Both the position numbers and the translations under genes were made by a program. 64,000 nt of DNA from assembly GCA_029582265.1 (NCBI GenBank), contig CM055822.1, forward strand, positions 434,001-498,000. The letters run 5' to 3'. The notes below the pieces were generated by a model. That model saw only the letters and a list, made by a program, of their open reading frames with translations. It did no database searches and was not told the origin of the DNA. Numbering within the stretch: the stretch's first letter is position 1; each line of letters starts with the position of its first letter. Source of the DNA: Zoroaster sp. YZ-2022 (Eukaryota; Echinodermata; Asteroidea; Forcipulatida; Zoroasteridae). Shown piece by piece: positions 9,366-27,261 of the stretch.

Positions 9366-12300
9366 ATAACAATCAAAGTACGGAAACAAATGCCAGTTAC
9401 AACACACTGTAATACATATTCACGCACAGAGGTTCACGTTATGTAAATATACGAGTATTGACTTATCTCTATACTCATGTTTGAATCTGTGTTGATAAAC
9501 CTGTTCAGTGTTCATGCGCATCAATCCGGGCCGCGATTTTTTTTCTGCAAACGAGAATTGCCATCCCGCGATATTTCAGCCAATCATATGGCGCGTATTT
9601 TAAGATGACGTCGGATACATTAACATAATGAATATTAGATGCAGGCAAACTGATCCGTGCGCGCAAACATTTACAGTGCATGTGTATGTACGATGTACGC
9701 ATGTACAATGTACTGTACGTGTACGTGTATCTGTGCGAAGCAGTAAGAACTATCGCGTATTGAACTCAGGGCCGGCTATGTAATCCAAATTCCATGTACA
9801 CTGTATGTAGTTAAATGAAATAACCGTTTAGTGAGTTGAAACAACTTAGTAGTGGTTATAAACACTTTATATAAATACATTTTTAATACTGATGCCTCTT
9901 TTCACAACAGCAATTAGAACCATACCCTATATTCATGGTCACACAATAATACAATTATTTGGGGGATGAAAGATAATTAAAAGCAAGGACACAAACATAT
10001 TGTACAAATCAGATCAACTTGTTTAATAATAAAGCATCAGCCATTATATACACTGTTAAAGAAATGTTTATTATGTACATGTACAACACAGTCCCAATGA
10101 AATATGTCCCACAAGTTGCACAACTTAGTAATTAAACTAAGGGAGGAACACATATTTTATATATAACGGGATGACAAACTAGCCTCACATCATTCATAAC
10201 TTATTAAATGTTTCTTTTGAAGCCTTTCTGTCTATAATTTTATTATAAGTATTTTTTCAAAATGAATTAGTGAAGTTCACGACAAAACTATCTGATCGTA
10301 TTTTCACTATTGCTGAAGCTTTCATATAGGCTGGAGTTATGCATCAACAAATACATTATCTTGACAGAAAAGAAATATATTTTACTACAGTTCAAAGCTA
10401 AAATTACGTCTTAATTGTTAACCTGGAAACCCAGGTAAAATTTGAAAAAACAGTTTTTATGTTTTTTTGAAAAGTGTGAGTAGACTTTTACGGGTCAAGT
10501 CTGACTGCTAATAAATAGTTAATTCAAAGTTGATGACCAGTTGTGACAGTTGTACTTAATCTGCCATTCGCATTCATGAAAATTTGTTTTGACTTTATCA
10601 ATAGTTCATTTATAATGTTACTTTCCTTCCGTTTTCTGATTCAATTGATACAATTTTATGTTGGATGTTAGTATTGACCTAGAATAGATTCAGTTATTTG
10701 TAACTGGATTATTTTACTTTCTATCTGATTATTGTTTAATTCTTATCATTTTTACTTTATTGCATTTCCCACTTTTGTATTGTTGCTGATTCAGTTAGAT
10801 CAGTTTGCTTACCCTTTTACTGTAATGAGAGGTTTTTAAAATCATATAGTTTCCACTAATCATTTTGTTGTAAACCTTGTTGTTAAGGATGAACATTTCC
10901 GAGTTGTTTGTAAATTCATAGCTCCGTCACCATTGTTCAGTCACTGTGAGAAACCCTAAATTCACTGTATCATCCTGGTTACAAGTAGTCCAGATGTTAA
11001 GACTTTTTAGGCTTATGTCTTCAGCTGAGTGAAAAGAACCGATTGGTTACATCTCGACTTTTCCATCAGTATGCTCTGATCTTTTCTGATCGTCTCATGA
11101 AGACGATCAGAGCAAACTGATCGAAACGTCGAGTTGTAACCAACCGGATCTTTACTTTTTGGGTAATATTTGAAAACAAACTATAGTCATTATATATAGT
11201 CCAGGTTTACACTTTTCTAGACCTTTTCTAGACCTAGACCATGGGGGTGATTTCCCACCGTGCAAAAGTCTATGTATTTGTATGCAAAGTTTGTACTTTT
11301 TGTACTTCTCCACATAACATCAAAATGTTAGATGAATAAGATATGAGATTAAATGTTAATGCCTTATTAAAAATTAATCCAATTAGGAATTTTTCTGCTG
11401 ACATCTCAAAATATCAGATTTTGTGGTTTTTTGTCATAGATATGTGTACATTTTGTGCTCAGCCAGCGCAGTTTGACCTTTGGGACCTTGTGTAAACAAG
11501 TGATGTCATTGGTCACATCGTTTATAAAATGTTTGTGTTTGACTTTTGGGTTAAATATGGTAGACTGTAATTTAAATACATGTACATTAAAATCTATCGA
11601 AAAGAATGGACCCTTATAGGGCATATGCAATATAAATGAATTAACTTGAAAACAAAGTGCTGAACTCCGCAACCAGTTGGCATTACTGCAATAATTGGCA
11701 ATTTGCGGGTGCCTGATTCAATTTTTGGCACTTATTGGCATCTATGCAAATGAAATGTTTGCATGAGCCTATTCATGAGCGGGATCATTATGAAATATCA
11801 TGGTTAGTTTGTGCTTAACAATTAGAAGATTTTGGTGTTTTTTTCACCAATTAGTTTGCTGTTGTGTGTGTTCTCCTGGTCACTGAGTAATTTTTTCCAT
11901 CAATCGAGGTCTCTGCATGCTTTATATTGGGCACGTTTTAGCCGTCTTCAGAACGCCCTCTAATCTGTTCATTTGTTATCAAAACATTATGTTTCTTACA
12001 ACATCTTCGAGCGAAGTACATAAGTAAAGAAATTATCCTTGATATAAACCAGATCATTGATGATCATCATTCTCCACCACAAGGCAAAACTTTCAAAACG
12101 AAGGCAAACTTTAAAAATACGACAAAACAAAGCACAATTTTTTCTCTCTCTATTTGTCTTTATTACAGTATTTCCACATTCACATGAAATACATAGTTAG
12201 CATGATCAACAATGAAAAGCGTAATATTAGAAAGAGCGTACACAGAATAGCTGTGAAAGGGTGAATTGAAAATTATATATACGTATGAAGTGAATTTCAT

Positions 12301-12905
12301 CAGGTCAAATCTTCCCAAATTAAATTTTTTTTCAAGGAAAATAGGCCTATATTAAGCTACATGAATTTTCGTATTATTTAACAAATAAATATGTGAACTC
12401 TTAGCTTCAAAAGAGCTTATTCAACTTAAAATAAGTCGTCAAAGTATGCATTCGCTATTAGTTTTGGCGTCTATGAATGTATGAGAAACACACCCCAATC
12501 TAAAAAACCTAGAAAAATCTACGATATTGTACTCGAAAATGCACACAACTGAAATGCGTCCTATCGTACGATGGTCATTAGTGCAATTCGTAATAACGGA
12601 TTACGAACCCGTTATTACGTATTACTAATCTGTTATTACAGATTAATAATATATACTTATAGTGGCACTAATGGTCCACAAAAAATAACAATACTGATGC
12701 TTATGACTCTTCTCACTGATTCAAGTACATGGGTCCATGTGTGATTTTCGTAAAACAAAGAATTCGAGTTGAAGGAGTCACATGAAATACGTGTATCGTG
12801 TACATACATACACATTATAAATATAACATGTCACATCGTACTATAGGAGAAAACACCAATGCAGATTTTGCTAAAGTTCCCACCCACATTTAACAACGCT
12901 GGAAA
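9366..12905. other. No gene recognised over ~3.5 kb
   Basis: AT-rich non-coding DNA. No open frame with a recognisable motif on either strand. It contains the inverted repeat at 11034-11155 and an AT-rich foldback-like patch near 12590-12660. The last 8 bases are the target duplication of the next element. Confidence 0.5.
11034..11155. repeat. Imperfect ~55-bp inverted repeat with a short loop
   Basis: Left arm 11034-11095 and right arm 11101-11155 pair with several mismatches and one ~10-base bulge. The right arm carries GATCAGAGCAAACTGATC followed by GAAACGTC. That is the spacing of a short stem followed by GAAA as in minimal hammerhead ribozymes of Penelope-like elements, but the upstream core reads CTCATGA instead of CTGATGA. 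It could be an element terminus or a plain foldback. Confidence 0.6.
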
Positions 12906-14347
12906 CAGGGCCGGATTAAGCTAGTGCGGGGCCTGTAGTATATGTTATAAAGGGCCCTAAATTAAAAAAATACACATAAATATTAAAACATAAATTATTT
13001 ACTTGCATTTGCGTATTACATAGGGCCTAATGTTAATGCCCCACCAACAACAAAACACTCTATAGGCTTGTTTGCCTATTTATCCTAATCGACTCTCCAC
13101 ACATATGTATAAAACAAGTGACCAAAAGTTCATGAATCACATAAACACTAATGTCAACAATTAATAATCACTAGATTCCTCATTTTAACCCTCAAAAATC
13201 TATCAAATATGTATTGAAAATTCACAGCGATACTAGCATTCGTAGCGGTGCATGCAGTGCCTTCCACACAACCATAACATGAGTGGTAGCATAGGCGATA
13301 CGGTCTCGACATAACAAATAACGTCAAGTAATCAGTATTAGTAGACCAGGGCCGATATTCATAAAAGCCTGCTAACTTAGCAGCCAACTAGGCCTTAGCA
13401 GCCTGCTAAATCCATAGTTTCATAAAACCTTGCTAAGAATGTTGTCAGCTAGTTGCCAGCTAGATATTTCTAGCAGGCAGCTAGGACGTTAGGCAGTTCG
13501 CGAAACCACAAAATCGGAGAATGGCAATTTGCATTTCAATTGAGTATGGTGTTGTTTTGGACTGGCAAGACCAAGATGGGTCAAATGACTTTTAAGAACA
13601 GCAGTAAATCCTGTACATGAGGCCTATATGTAACCCACAAATGAGGCCGATGTGTAACCCACAAATGATTTAGTTGCCAACTAGTGACTTAGAGACACCC
13701 CAGATCAACTCTAGCGTTAGCAGCCAACTTAGCAACCACCTAAGCTTAGCAAAGTTTTATGAATATCACTTAGCTTCCAACTAGGCTTAGCTGTCAACCA
13801 AGGGCCACTTTAGTTGCCAACTAGGCTTAGCAAGCTTTTATGAATATCGGCCCTGGTCACTCAGGATTACCGATCCAACACTATTAGATTCATTTCAATA
13901 GGACTTTAATACATGCCTAAAGACAAGCGGCGACAACTGTGGCCGTATCAAAATGGCTACCCTCGCAACGACATCCCAAGATGGAAATAGCAAACAGAAA
14001 CTGAATAGCGCAATCTAAATTTGAGCAACCCACACTGGCGGGTGGTTACATAGACATATACTTAACTAACTCAGTAAAGTTAAATTTGAACGAAATTATT
14101 TATTCGTATCATGTTATTAATGACGTCCGTAATAATTACGTACCATGCAGCATGCAGCTCCCCCGACATGTAAACAACAGCTGGTTGTCAGATGATCTGG
14201 CAACGCTGTTGTTTGGCAACGATCTGGCCCAGATCGTGAGATGCCGATTTCACCAGACAGTTTGCAAACATTTAGTGCGGGGCCCTCGAAAATGCGGGTC
14301 CTGTAGCATATGCTACTTTTGCTACTGACTAGGTTAATCTGTCACTG
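12906..14347. mobile_element. hAT-type non-autonomous DNA element, 1.44 kb
   Basis: Termini CAGGGCCGGATTAAGCTAG at the left and, inverted, CAGTGACAGATTAACCTAG at the right. A perfect 8-bp target duplication GCTGGAAA lies at 12898-12905 and 14348-14355. The subterminal regions are also similar (TAGTGCGGGGCC at both ends). No transposase frame, so it would need a transposase in trans. A second foldback element is nested at 13347-13855. Confidence 0.87.
13347..13855. mobile_element. Nested foldback/MITE with 22-bp terminal inverted repeats
   Basis: Begins CAGGGCCGATATTCATAAAA and ends with its reverse complement. The interior is built of degenerate subrepeats around GTTGCCAACTAGGCTTAG. No convincing target duplication was found at the flanks. 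It lies inside the larger hAT-type element, so it inserted later or was captured. Confidence 0.8.
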
Positions 14348-14355
14348 GCTGGAAA

Positions 14356-14897
14356 ACTCGGACACACATACATATCCTGTTGGTAAGTTGGTAAGTGGAT
14401 ACGTAATACGCGCGCGCATTGGTAGTAGGCGCAATGCTTCTCGCTACTTCCAGTTTCAAAGCCAGAGTGTGTAACCTATATCCTTTGGTTTAACATTACA
14501 AAAGCGATTTTTAGGCAGAAATTGACTTTGTTAATAAGAATTTGAGTCTTTCCAACACATATGTTAAAAACAAGTCCAGAGCTTACTAATTTATTGTGTA
14601 AATCCTTTAAAAATGACATTTGACATTTGATCGAAAGACTGAATTGGTCTAAATCATCATCCAAGTCAAACATCCGGAGAAACTTCTTTCTCAGATAACA
14701 GAGGGCTGATCCTACTGACCATGTCATTTTTTTCGTCAGAAATTATATCGAGTTTTAACCATGCATGTTTCATGTACATTTTTCATGATAAATATAAATG
14801 CACATAGCCGATTAATTTAAACTTGTATCAAACTGTACATGGATACAACCAAACATGAAAAAAAATGAACGATATTTTTTGTGTTATGTTTGCATTT
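14356..14897. other. No gene recognised (3' flank of the F5/8C gene)
   Basis: Non-coding DNA that would hold the 3'UTR of the minus-strand F5/8C gene. No canonical AATAAA was seen close to the stop on the minus strand. Short open frames lack support. Confidence 0.45.
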
Positions 14898-20555
<5,658 letters not shown>

Positions 20556-20557
20556 CT

Positions 20558-21689
20558 TGAAGGCACAACATTAAAATACAAAGAGGATAATAACATAGTA
20601 CTGAATCAAACAATCACACCCCAAGACCACAGTCGCTGTCTTTAGACCAGTTTTGCAGGTGTTAGTCATATCCTTGTTGGAAGTCTTTGTCTTGACTGTA
20701 AAAATGGAATTGCTTATTCAAAAATAACCAAATTCACCTGATAATAAAGTTGATGATATTATTAAGTAGTTTTATATATAGTCTGTGGGCTTATCGTCGA
20801 AAAAAGTCCCCCATATGCAACTTCGTGTACAATCTTTGAAAATTTCATGGATTATTCTTCAAACCATAAAGAATCCAAATCATCTTGATGCCATTTTTTT
20901 CTATCACTGGAATGATGTTTTCGAGGCATTTTCAAACTAAAACGCAGACGACGAAACGAAAATTAACGAAAAGCCTACACTTTTTCCCAATTGACGCACC
21001 ACGCATTTTTCGGAATCCTTCCTATTACCACTGTGCAATAGTATTCTCAATTGGTGTCAATTTCGCAGCCGGGACACTGCCATGTGTTACTTCGCACTGT
21101 ATCCGAAAATCATACACAGTCACTTCGCACTGTATTCGAAAATCACTTTCAGTGCGGTGCAGTGCACATGTATGGTAACGTGATTCATGTCTCTACGCGT
21201 CGTTGCAATCCCATCATTGAACTGTCTTTGTTGCATGGTTTTGTATCACAATATCTTCGTAAGTAGAACAAGTAACATTATTCTTAACAGTCATACACTG
21301 TTGGCACGAAATTTGCCACAGACATTTGTAGAAAAACCTATTTAGTTTCGTGTTTTGATGCTTGCCAACGAAGTTATATTTCATGTGGTTCCTCAGTGTT
21401 GTTGTTTTGCATCGGTCATGAGTATTGTCGGGGAGACAAGGTACATGACTACCACTGGACCATGTGGGTTTTCGTAAGTTTTTCGGTGTCCTGTAATATT
21501 TTTCTCGTGTCTTAAAATTTGTATTTCTAAAAGCTGACGTGAAAGGTGACCTACAGTGGCTATCACAGGAGTTTTTGTATAAAAGAGTTGTTTAAACATG
21601 AAAAATAATGGTGCATGCAATCCCATTCAGTGACACTACATCTTTGCTGATTTGTTTTTCAAATTGTATTTTTCATACAAGATGATATG
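20558..21689. other. No gene recognised (intronic)
   Basis: Non-coding sequence with no recognised motif. A short direct repeat around CACTTCGCACTGTAT lies near 21090-21140. Confidence 0.45.
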
Positions 21690-21694
21690 GGTCC

Positions 21695-21945
21695 CATGGG
21701 CGGATCCAGAACATTTTTTAGGGGGGTGGCTGAGAATCAAAAACAATTATTTTTCAGTACCACAAAAATTACAATGAAATAATCAAAGGGAGAGAAAAAC
21801 AAAGCACAGTGAGGGAATGGTGGTGCGTTCTCCCCTCCCCTCCCCCTCTCTCTCTCTCTGTCTCTCTTTTTCTCTTTTTTTAAATTTTGTTTAAACGATT
21901 TTAGGGGGAGCTACAGCCCCCTTAGCCCCCCTGGATCCGCCAATG
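21695..21945. mobile_element. Short TIR element (MITE), 251 bp
   Basis: Ends CATGGGCGGATCCAG and CTGGATCCGCCAATG form an imperfect 15-bp TIR. GGTCC is present immediately outside both ends (21690-21694 and 21946-21950), a possible 5-bp target duplication. The terminus resembles the CAGTGGCGGATCCAG type common in animal hAT-like MITEs. The interior contains a CT-rich run and no coding frame. Confidence 0.75.
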
Positions 21946-21950
21946 GGTCC

Positions 21951-22539
21951 GTAACTGACTGTTTGCGTTGTTTGTCAGTTTGACAATATAGTTTGTGGCA
22001 ATAGTTGATCTTTTTGTTCAAAGGTAGGCCTACCAAAAATTACCGATTGGTCAAAAAAGGGGAAATGTGTTGAAGAGACAGGATATTTTTTTCAGATCCT
22101 TTGGTAGCAAAAAATAGCTACGCTTTCATGTCTCAATTGCGGGCAATCATCAATTGCAATAGCTGGTTCAATAGAAGTTAGAACCGGATTGTTTCCGGAT
22201 AAGACATAATTGATGTTTTCCAAAAGGTTGTAATTAATGTGTCCGTTTTGTATGAGTTCGTTCGTTTGTTGTGTTTATGTGATTTGTTCATCTAATAAAG
22301 AGAGCAGAACATTAAGTGTTTCATCTGGTTCTTCAAAAAAGCCAATTGTGACTGGCTCTGGCAAAACCCTAAACTTGGACCCAATTTTCAAAAGTGACCT
22401 CCCAAATTTATTGTGAAAATTAACAATGTTCCCAACAACATTTCAGGATTTTTCTTTTTCCATCAAAATCTAAAGAAAATGCTTTATATGTTAACATGAA
22501 AATCTCAAACTGGTCCCTGGGGTCCCTGGGAGTGAGTTT
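21951..22539. other. No gene recognised; possible 3' remnant of the adjacent Penelope-like element
   Basis: Lies downstream of the recognisable RT part of the minus-strand Penelope-like element. A GIY-YIG endonuclease would be expected here but could not be read. Confidence 0.35.
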
Positions 22540-24400
22540 TTCAGTTCGTCCTTTTGGATCTGTATTTGTGAGATTTACTCGGATTAATTTCTCCCGAATG
22601 TTTTGAGCCTTTCTGAATGCAACAAAGGGTTGTTTTGAAAATATTTCCGAGAGTTTGTTGGTTTCGTTGTATCAGAGGCCAATGTTTGTTTACTGCTTGT
22701 TTCACATCGTTTGTGGTTTATGAACGGATTGCAAGTCGTTGTTTTGTTTATCTTTTGGTAATTAGTGAATCAGTTTAGCTGGTTGGCCAGTGACACTTTG
22801 TGTTGTGTTGTTTATCTCAGTTGAGTATAGCCTCTGCTGGCTAATAATTTTTGGTGAGAAATTTTTACTTTTTCTGTGAAATCTTCCTCATTGTTGGTGT
22901 TTCTATAGGGTTACTATAGGGAGTAGAAAATGATCTACAAATTCTGAGATTTTGGCAGATGGACTCGAACATCCACTTATAATTGGTCTTCCAACAATGG
23001 GTGTGCCTGTTGGCGGAGGTTTGTGAATTTTCGGTAGAAAAATACACTTTTTTTCTCTTTTGCCTTTTCCAGGCGTTTTATTGTTTATCCATCAATACAA
23101 TTACATGTCAAAAGCACACAACTGTACAAAACGAAAAAAAGAAGAAAACAGAAGCATTACAACAGACAAATGTTTTGAAATTTGGTATAATACAGTTTGT
23201 GAATTCAATTTCATTTTTGAACGTTTTCCAAAGAAGTTTATAATTAAAAGTAATGTTTGAATTGAATGAGTTAATTACTCTGCATTTGTACACAGTGAAA
23301 GAGGCTGTTATTAGGCTGTTGTTGTTAGGTTAACCGTGTCGAAATTAATATCATTAATATTATAGCCTACCACTATTTCTTTCAACTTAATGGCATGCTT
23401 GATGCGTAAGTTAAGATTCATGAGATAGCCAATATTGTTCCAAAATTGTTTCAGAGACTTACAGGAAAACAAATAGTGATTGAGGTCGTCAAGTTCATTA
23501 CATATAGTACAACTAGACGAGTTACTTAAATTCCATTTAGTCAGATTAGTTTTATTTAATTTAAAACTAAATTCTTTATATTTATTTATAGGTAGTTTTT
23601 TAATCTTAAAATTCCAAACTTGTATCTAATTAAAGTCATGTGGGAGTTGTAAGACGGTTTTCCAGTACACTTCACCTCTGCTAACGTGTTTTTTGTTCTT
23701 AACAAGAATATTACAATAATAAAATACATTGTTGGAATGTGACATGCCTGTGAGCTCGGATCGAGATATGCCAGAGTGTGTTTGTTGAGAGTGTGTTGTT
23801 TCGCATTTCGGTTAGGACATTAAGAACTAAAAGGATGGTTTCTTGTGTAATATCTTGATCGAACACGGTGTAGTGCTCTGATTCGAGATGTTTGTATCCA
23901 ACCTGTAGGTAGTCGGAGCAGTTCACAATGCAGATGCCTCTTCCTGGTTTGATCACGATTTCAGGGTTGTTCCTCAGATAGTTCAGTGTTTGTCATGTTC
24001 TTTTTCTGAGTTCTCAGACGAATGTGAGCAAGTTCATATTTTGTGGCTTCCAAATAGTTTTCAAGTGTTGACTCTGCGTAGTTTTTGGATGCCAAGTGGA
24101 TGGTGGCTTGAATGGATGGGTTTTGGAAAGTTTGTTAGGTATTAGGAATTAAATTCTCATTCTCCTTTGGAAGACGTCAATGTCACTCAAACAGGTTGGT
24201 TTAGCAGGAGTTGGAACAAAGTTTAAACCTTTACCCAGATAATTTTTTTCAATTTGATGAATTGTTCACTTTGTTCTACTAGTGTAGTCAGTAGACTATT
24301 TTTGTATTGTTTGGTTTCAGTCGAGCGTTCAAGTGAAAATTGTTTCTTCTGTTTTGATTGTGAACGTTTTGCTCGTTTCGTAAATTTCCGTTTTGCCATA
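22540..24400 (-). mobile_element. Penelope-like element, decayed reverse transcriptase
   Basis: Minus-strand pieces in the right order for a Penelope-type RT: basic N-terminus starting MAKRKFTKRAKRSQSKQKK at 24400, then LGKGLNFVPTPAKPT near 24230, IVIKPGRGICIVNCSDYL near 23950, LPKIHKPPPTGTPIVGRP near 23020, ISEFVDHFLLPIV, and AFRKAQNIREKLIRV near 22590. These are characteristic Penelope motifs (LxKGLxFVPT, LPKIHKP, GRPI(V/I)SG). Many stops and frame changes; a LINE fragment is inserted at 23049-23720. No GIY-YIG domain was read. Confidence 0.8.
23049..23720 (-). mobile_element. 5'-truncated Tx1/L1-like LINE inserted in the Penelope-like element
   Basis: Minus-strand 3' end of a LINE: a C-terminal zinc-binding segment (CTICNELDDLNHYLFSC) followed by GYLMNLNLRIKHAIKL, 3'UTR, AATAAA and an A-rich tail. 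It is flanked by a near-perfect 10-bp duplication AAAATACA(C/T)T at 23039-23048 and 23721-23730. The Penelope frame resumes on the other side, so the insertion is clear. Confidence 0.78.
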
Positions 24401-24924
24401 GTCGGTAGAAATATATTTGTATTATATTATTAATAATATAGTTGGGTTGACAAGTGGCACTTGTGTAAGTGGTCAGGGCTTTTGTTCCTTTTTATATATG
24501 TATTTATATGTATATATTTCATAACAAAACAAAATGCTTAAAGGTACAGTCTTACCTTGGTTATTTGGTTAATCCTTGTTACAAATATAAAAATCCACCA
24601 TAATTATGTTAATCAGTCAATGGTTTTTAATGTAATATTCATTTACAATTATTTTAACTCATGATCAGTGCTTGATAGCCCCTGTTGACTGAAACGATAT
24701 ACAAAGTATCTTTAATATGCATTAAATGGTGAAAATTTTGAATTTTCAAACGCCTGCAACACCTTTAATATCATATGAAAGAATTTGATAGTGTTACCAG
24801 AGTTAATAAATGTAGAAAAATGAAGATCTATATCAGTTTTCTAATATTTTGGCCTTTTCCATGCATAGAGTATGTACATAATATGCTAAAAATGGCGGCC
24901 ATTTTAAAATTCAATATGGCCGCC
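24401..24924. other. No gene recognised; small palindrome at 24889-24924
   Basis: AT-rich sequence. The AAAATGGCGGCCATTTT palindrome plus a nearby GGCCGCCAT copy abuts the 3' tail of the L2-like LINE and may be its insertion site. Confidence 0.45.
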
Positions 24925-26163
24925 ATAATAATAATAATAATAATAAAGATTTATAGCGCGCACATATCCACCCTGCTGGGCGCTCAAGGCGCGGAAACAA
25001 AGATAAAAACATGAATACAAACAATATACAATGATAACATAGGGAAAAATTATGTACTGAGATACACGTACCTACAATGGAATTACAAATATACATCATC
25101 TTTGAAGAATTGTGACATAAGATGAGTTTTAAGCATCGACTTAAATCTAGTTATACTATGACAAGATTTGAGTTTAGTTGGAAGATGATTCCAGAGTCTC
25201 GGAGCCGCGACAGAAAAAGACCTATCACCCCAGTTCCGTTTTGATGTTGGTTCCTTTAGGAGTGACATGTTGCTGGAGCGCAAATTGCGTGATGGAGTGT
25301 AGACTTTAAGCAGTTCAGAAATATAAATTGGAGCAATGTTATTAAAAGATTTGTGAACAATTAGCATAAGTTTAAAAACAATTCTCTGTGAAACAGGAAG
25401 CCAGTGCAGTTCTTTCAAGATTGGCGTGATATGGCATGACTTTTTGGACAAAGTCACAACACGAGCTGCTGTGTTTTGTATGTTCTGAAGACGAGATATT
25501 TGATTCTGCGGAGACCGTAGAGTAGAGCATTCCGTTATCGAGACGTGATGTGACAAACGCATGAATAATTTGTTCAGTAGCACTTTTATTCAAGTATTTC
25601 CTTATTCGGCTGATATTTCTGATATGAAATGATGATATGCGAACAATGTTGGAGATATGAGGTTTTAAAGTCATTGTCGAGTCAAATATAACACCCAAAT
25701 TACGTGCTTGTGATGAGGGGGTTATCTGCGAGTCACCAATTGCAATAGATGGAAGAGAAACTTTACACAATTGCTGACGTGATCCAAATAGAACAAATTC
25801 TGTTTTTTCGTCGTTCAATTTCAGGAAGTTTTGTCGCATCCAACTTCGAATCTCTTGAATACATTTCTCCAGTGTTGTAATGCAGGAATCGGCAGGTTCT
25901 TGAGAAGATTTAAAAGTAATGTAGAGCTGCGTGTCATCAGCGTAGACATGGTAATTTAAATTATACTTCAAAATGATATCACGAACTGGAAACGTATAAA
26001 CAGTAAACCACTGTGGGCCGAGCACGGAGCCTTGGGGTACAGAATAGTCAAGAATAACAGGCTCGGAGGTGGCATTACCAATACAAACATGCTGAGGCCT
26101 ATTTAAAAGGTAGGACTTACACCAATCCAGGGCTGTGTCATGTATTCCAAGATGATAGGGGGC
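24925..26163 (-). mobile_element. L2/CR1-like LINE, 5'-truncated
   Basis: Minus-strand element ending in a (TTA)n tail (24925-24947 on the plus strand). Its 3' end, CCTTGAGCGCCCAGCAGGG then GTGGATATGTGCGCGCTATA, matches the tail of the SINE at 43179-43540. The 5' end is truncated within the RT near 26163. Confidence 0.82.
25083..26163 (-). pseudogene. L2/CR1-like reverse transcriptase, partial and frameshifted
   Basis: Seen: YHLGIHDTALDWCKSYLLN, SVPQGSVLGP, YHVYADDTQLY (YADD intact at 25933-25944), LNDEKTEFVLFGS, ARNLGVIFDS, then in a second frame RLQNIQNTAARVV, HWLPVSQRI and FSVAAPRLWNHLP. These are diagnostic of the L2/CR1 group. One frame change falls near 25520-25580. The endonuclease and the first RT blocks are missing because of 5' truncation. 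Not functional. Confidence 0.85.
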
Positions 26164-26284
26164 ACATGAAAAAAATGGCATCAAGCAGTTTTGTATTTGT
26201 TGACATATTTATATGAGATCCTGAGAGTTTCAAAGATTGTACCCGAAAATGAATATGGACTCCACAAGCTCACAGACTAATAAT

Positions 26285-27258
26285 TGTATTATTAGGTGTT
26301 CGTGCGACAGTGCGAACACCTCTTGAAATTGTTTTTTTTCTTCTTCTCCTTCTTCTCGATGAGACTTATCGAACAAAAAAAACATCGTTCTAAAGTTCAC
26401 ATAGCCTTCAAACTTGACACATACTTAGACCATCTTAGACTATAACATGTAGTAGTGAATAACGTTATGACATATAGTTTCAGGTAAAGTTGTGACGTCG
26501 TGGTGACGTCATCAGATATCGAAATACACTAAAATCCAATTTTAATATTTCAAAAAATCATATATCATTAGCCACAACAGATATTTACACAATCTTTGCA
26601 TCATCTTACATATCTTGAATTGTGTGACATTTCGTACACAGACATGACCCAATCTGACCTCCCCTTCCGGTCGAAACCGGAAGTTTAAGTGAACAAATAT
26701 TCTGAAGCACTTATATAGAGTCCATGATATGGTATTTGGGCGTGCCTTCCGTGTACGAAATTACTATTGACCTTTTCAAAAATGTGACTGATGACGTCAT
26801 CACCTGTCACAGCGCCCTCTGGCGGCGGGTTTAGAAAAATAATAATTTTCTATCCCAAAAACCAGAGAAAATTTGAATATGACTTCTGTGAATGAAGTGA
26901 TCAGTGACATCTTATCTTTAAAAAAAATATGTTTGATGACGGCATCAATGTTCAGAGCGCCCCCTATCTCAGATATTGAGCCATAGCATGTACTAACGTT
27001 ATTTTTTCATGATTACAAGGAAGTTTTATTGTGTCATATATATGACCTTCAAATCACCTGACACGACCTTTACTTCCGGTCTAAACAGGAAGTTCAAAAT
27101 TCAACATTCTGAAGCAAAATTGATAGGTCTTTCGAATATGAAATTGATATTGTTATAATAAAAGATGATACACGTTTGCAAAATATAATTGACATCATCA
27201 ATGAAAATTTGATTGAACAGGAAGTTGACACGAACACCGTGTGTTTGTTCTAACAAAC
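26285..27258. repeat. Non-autonomous repeat family, copy A
   Basis: ~970-bp unit starting with the hairpin AGGTGTTCG...CGAACACCT and ending with GTGTTTGTTCTAACAAACAC. The interior holds ACTTCCGGTnnAAACAGGAAGT-type modules and TGACGTCA words. Copy B follows immediately. A diverged, inverted relative lies in 49.9-50.8 kb and 55.4-56.3 kb. No coding frame. Confidence 0.75.
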
Positions 27259-27261
27259 ACT

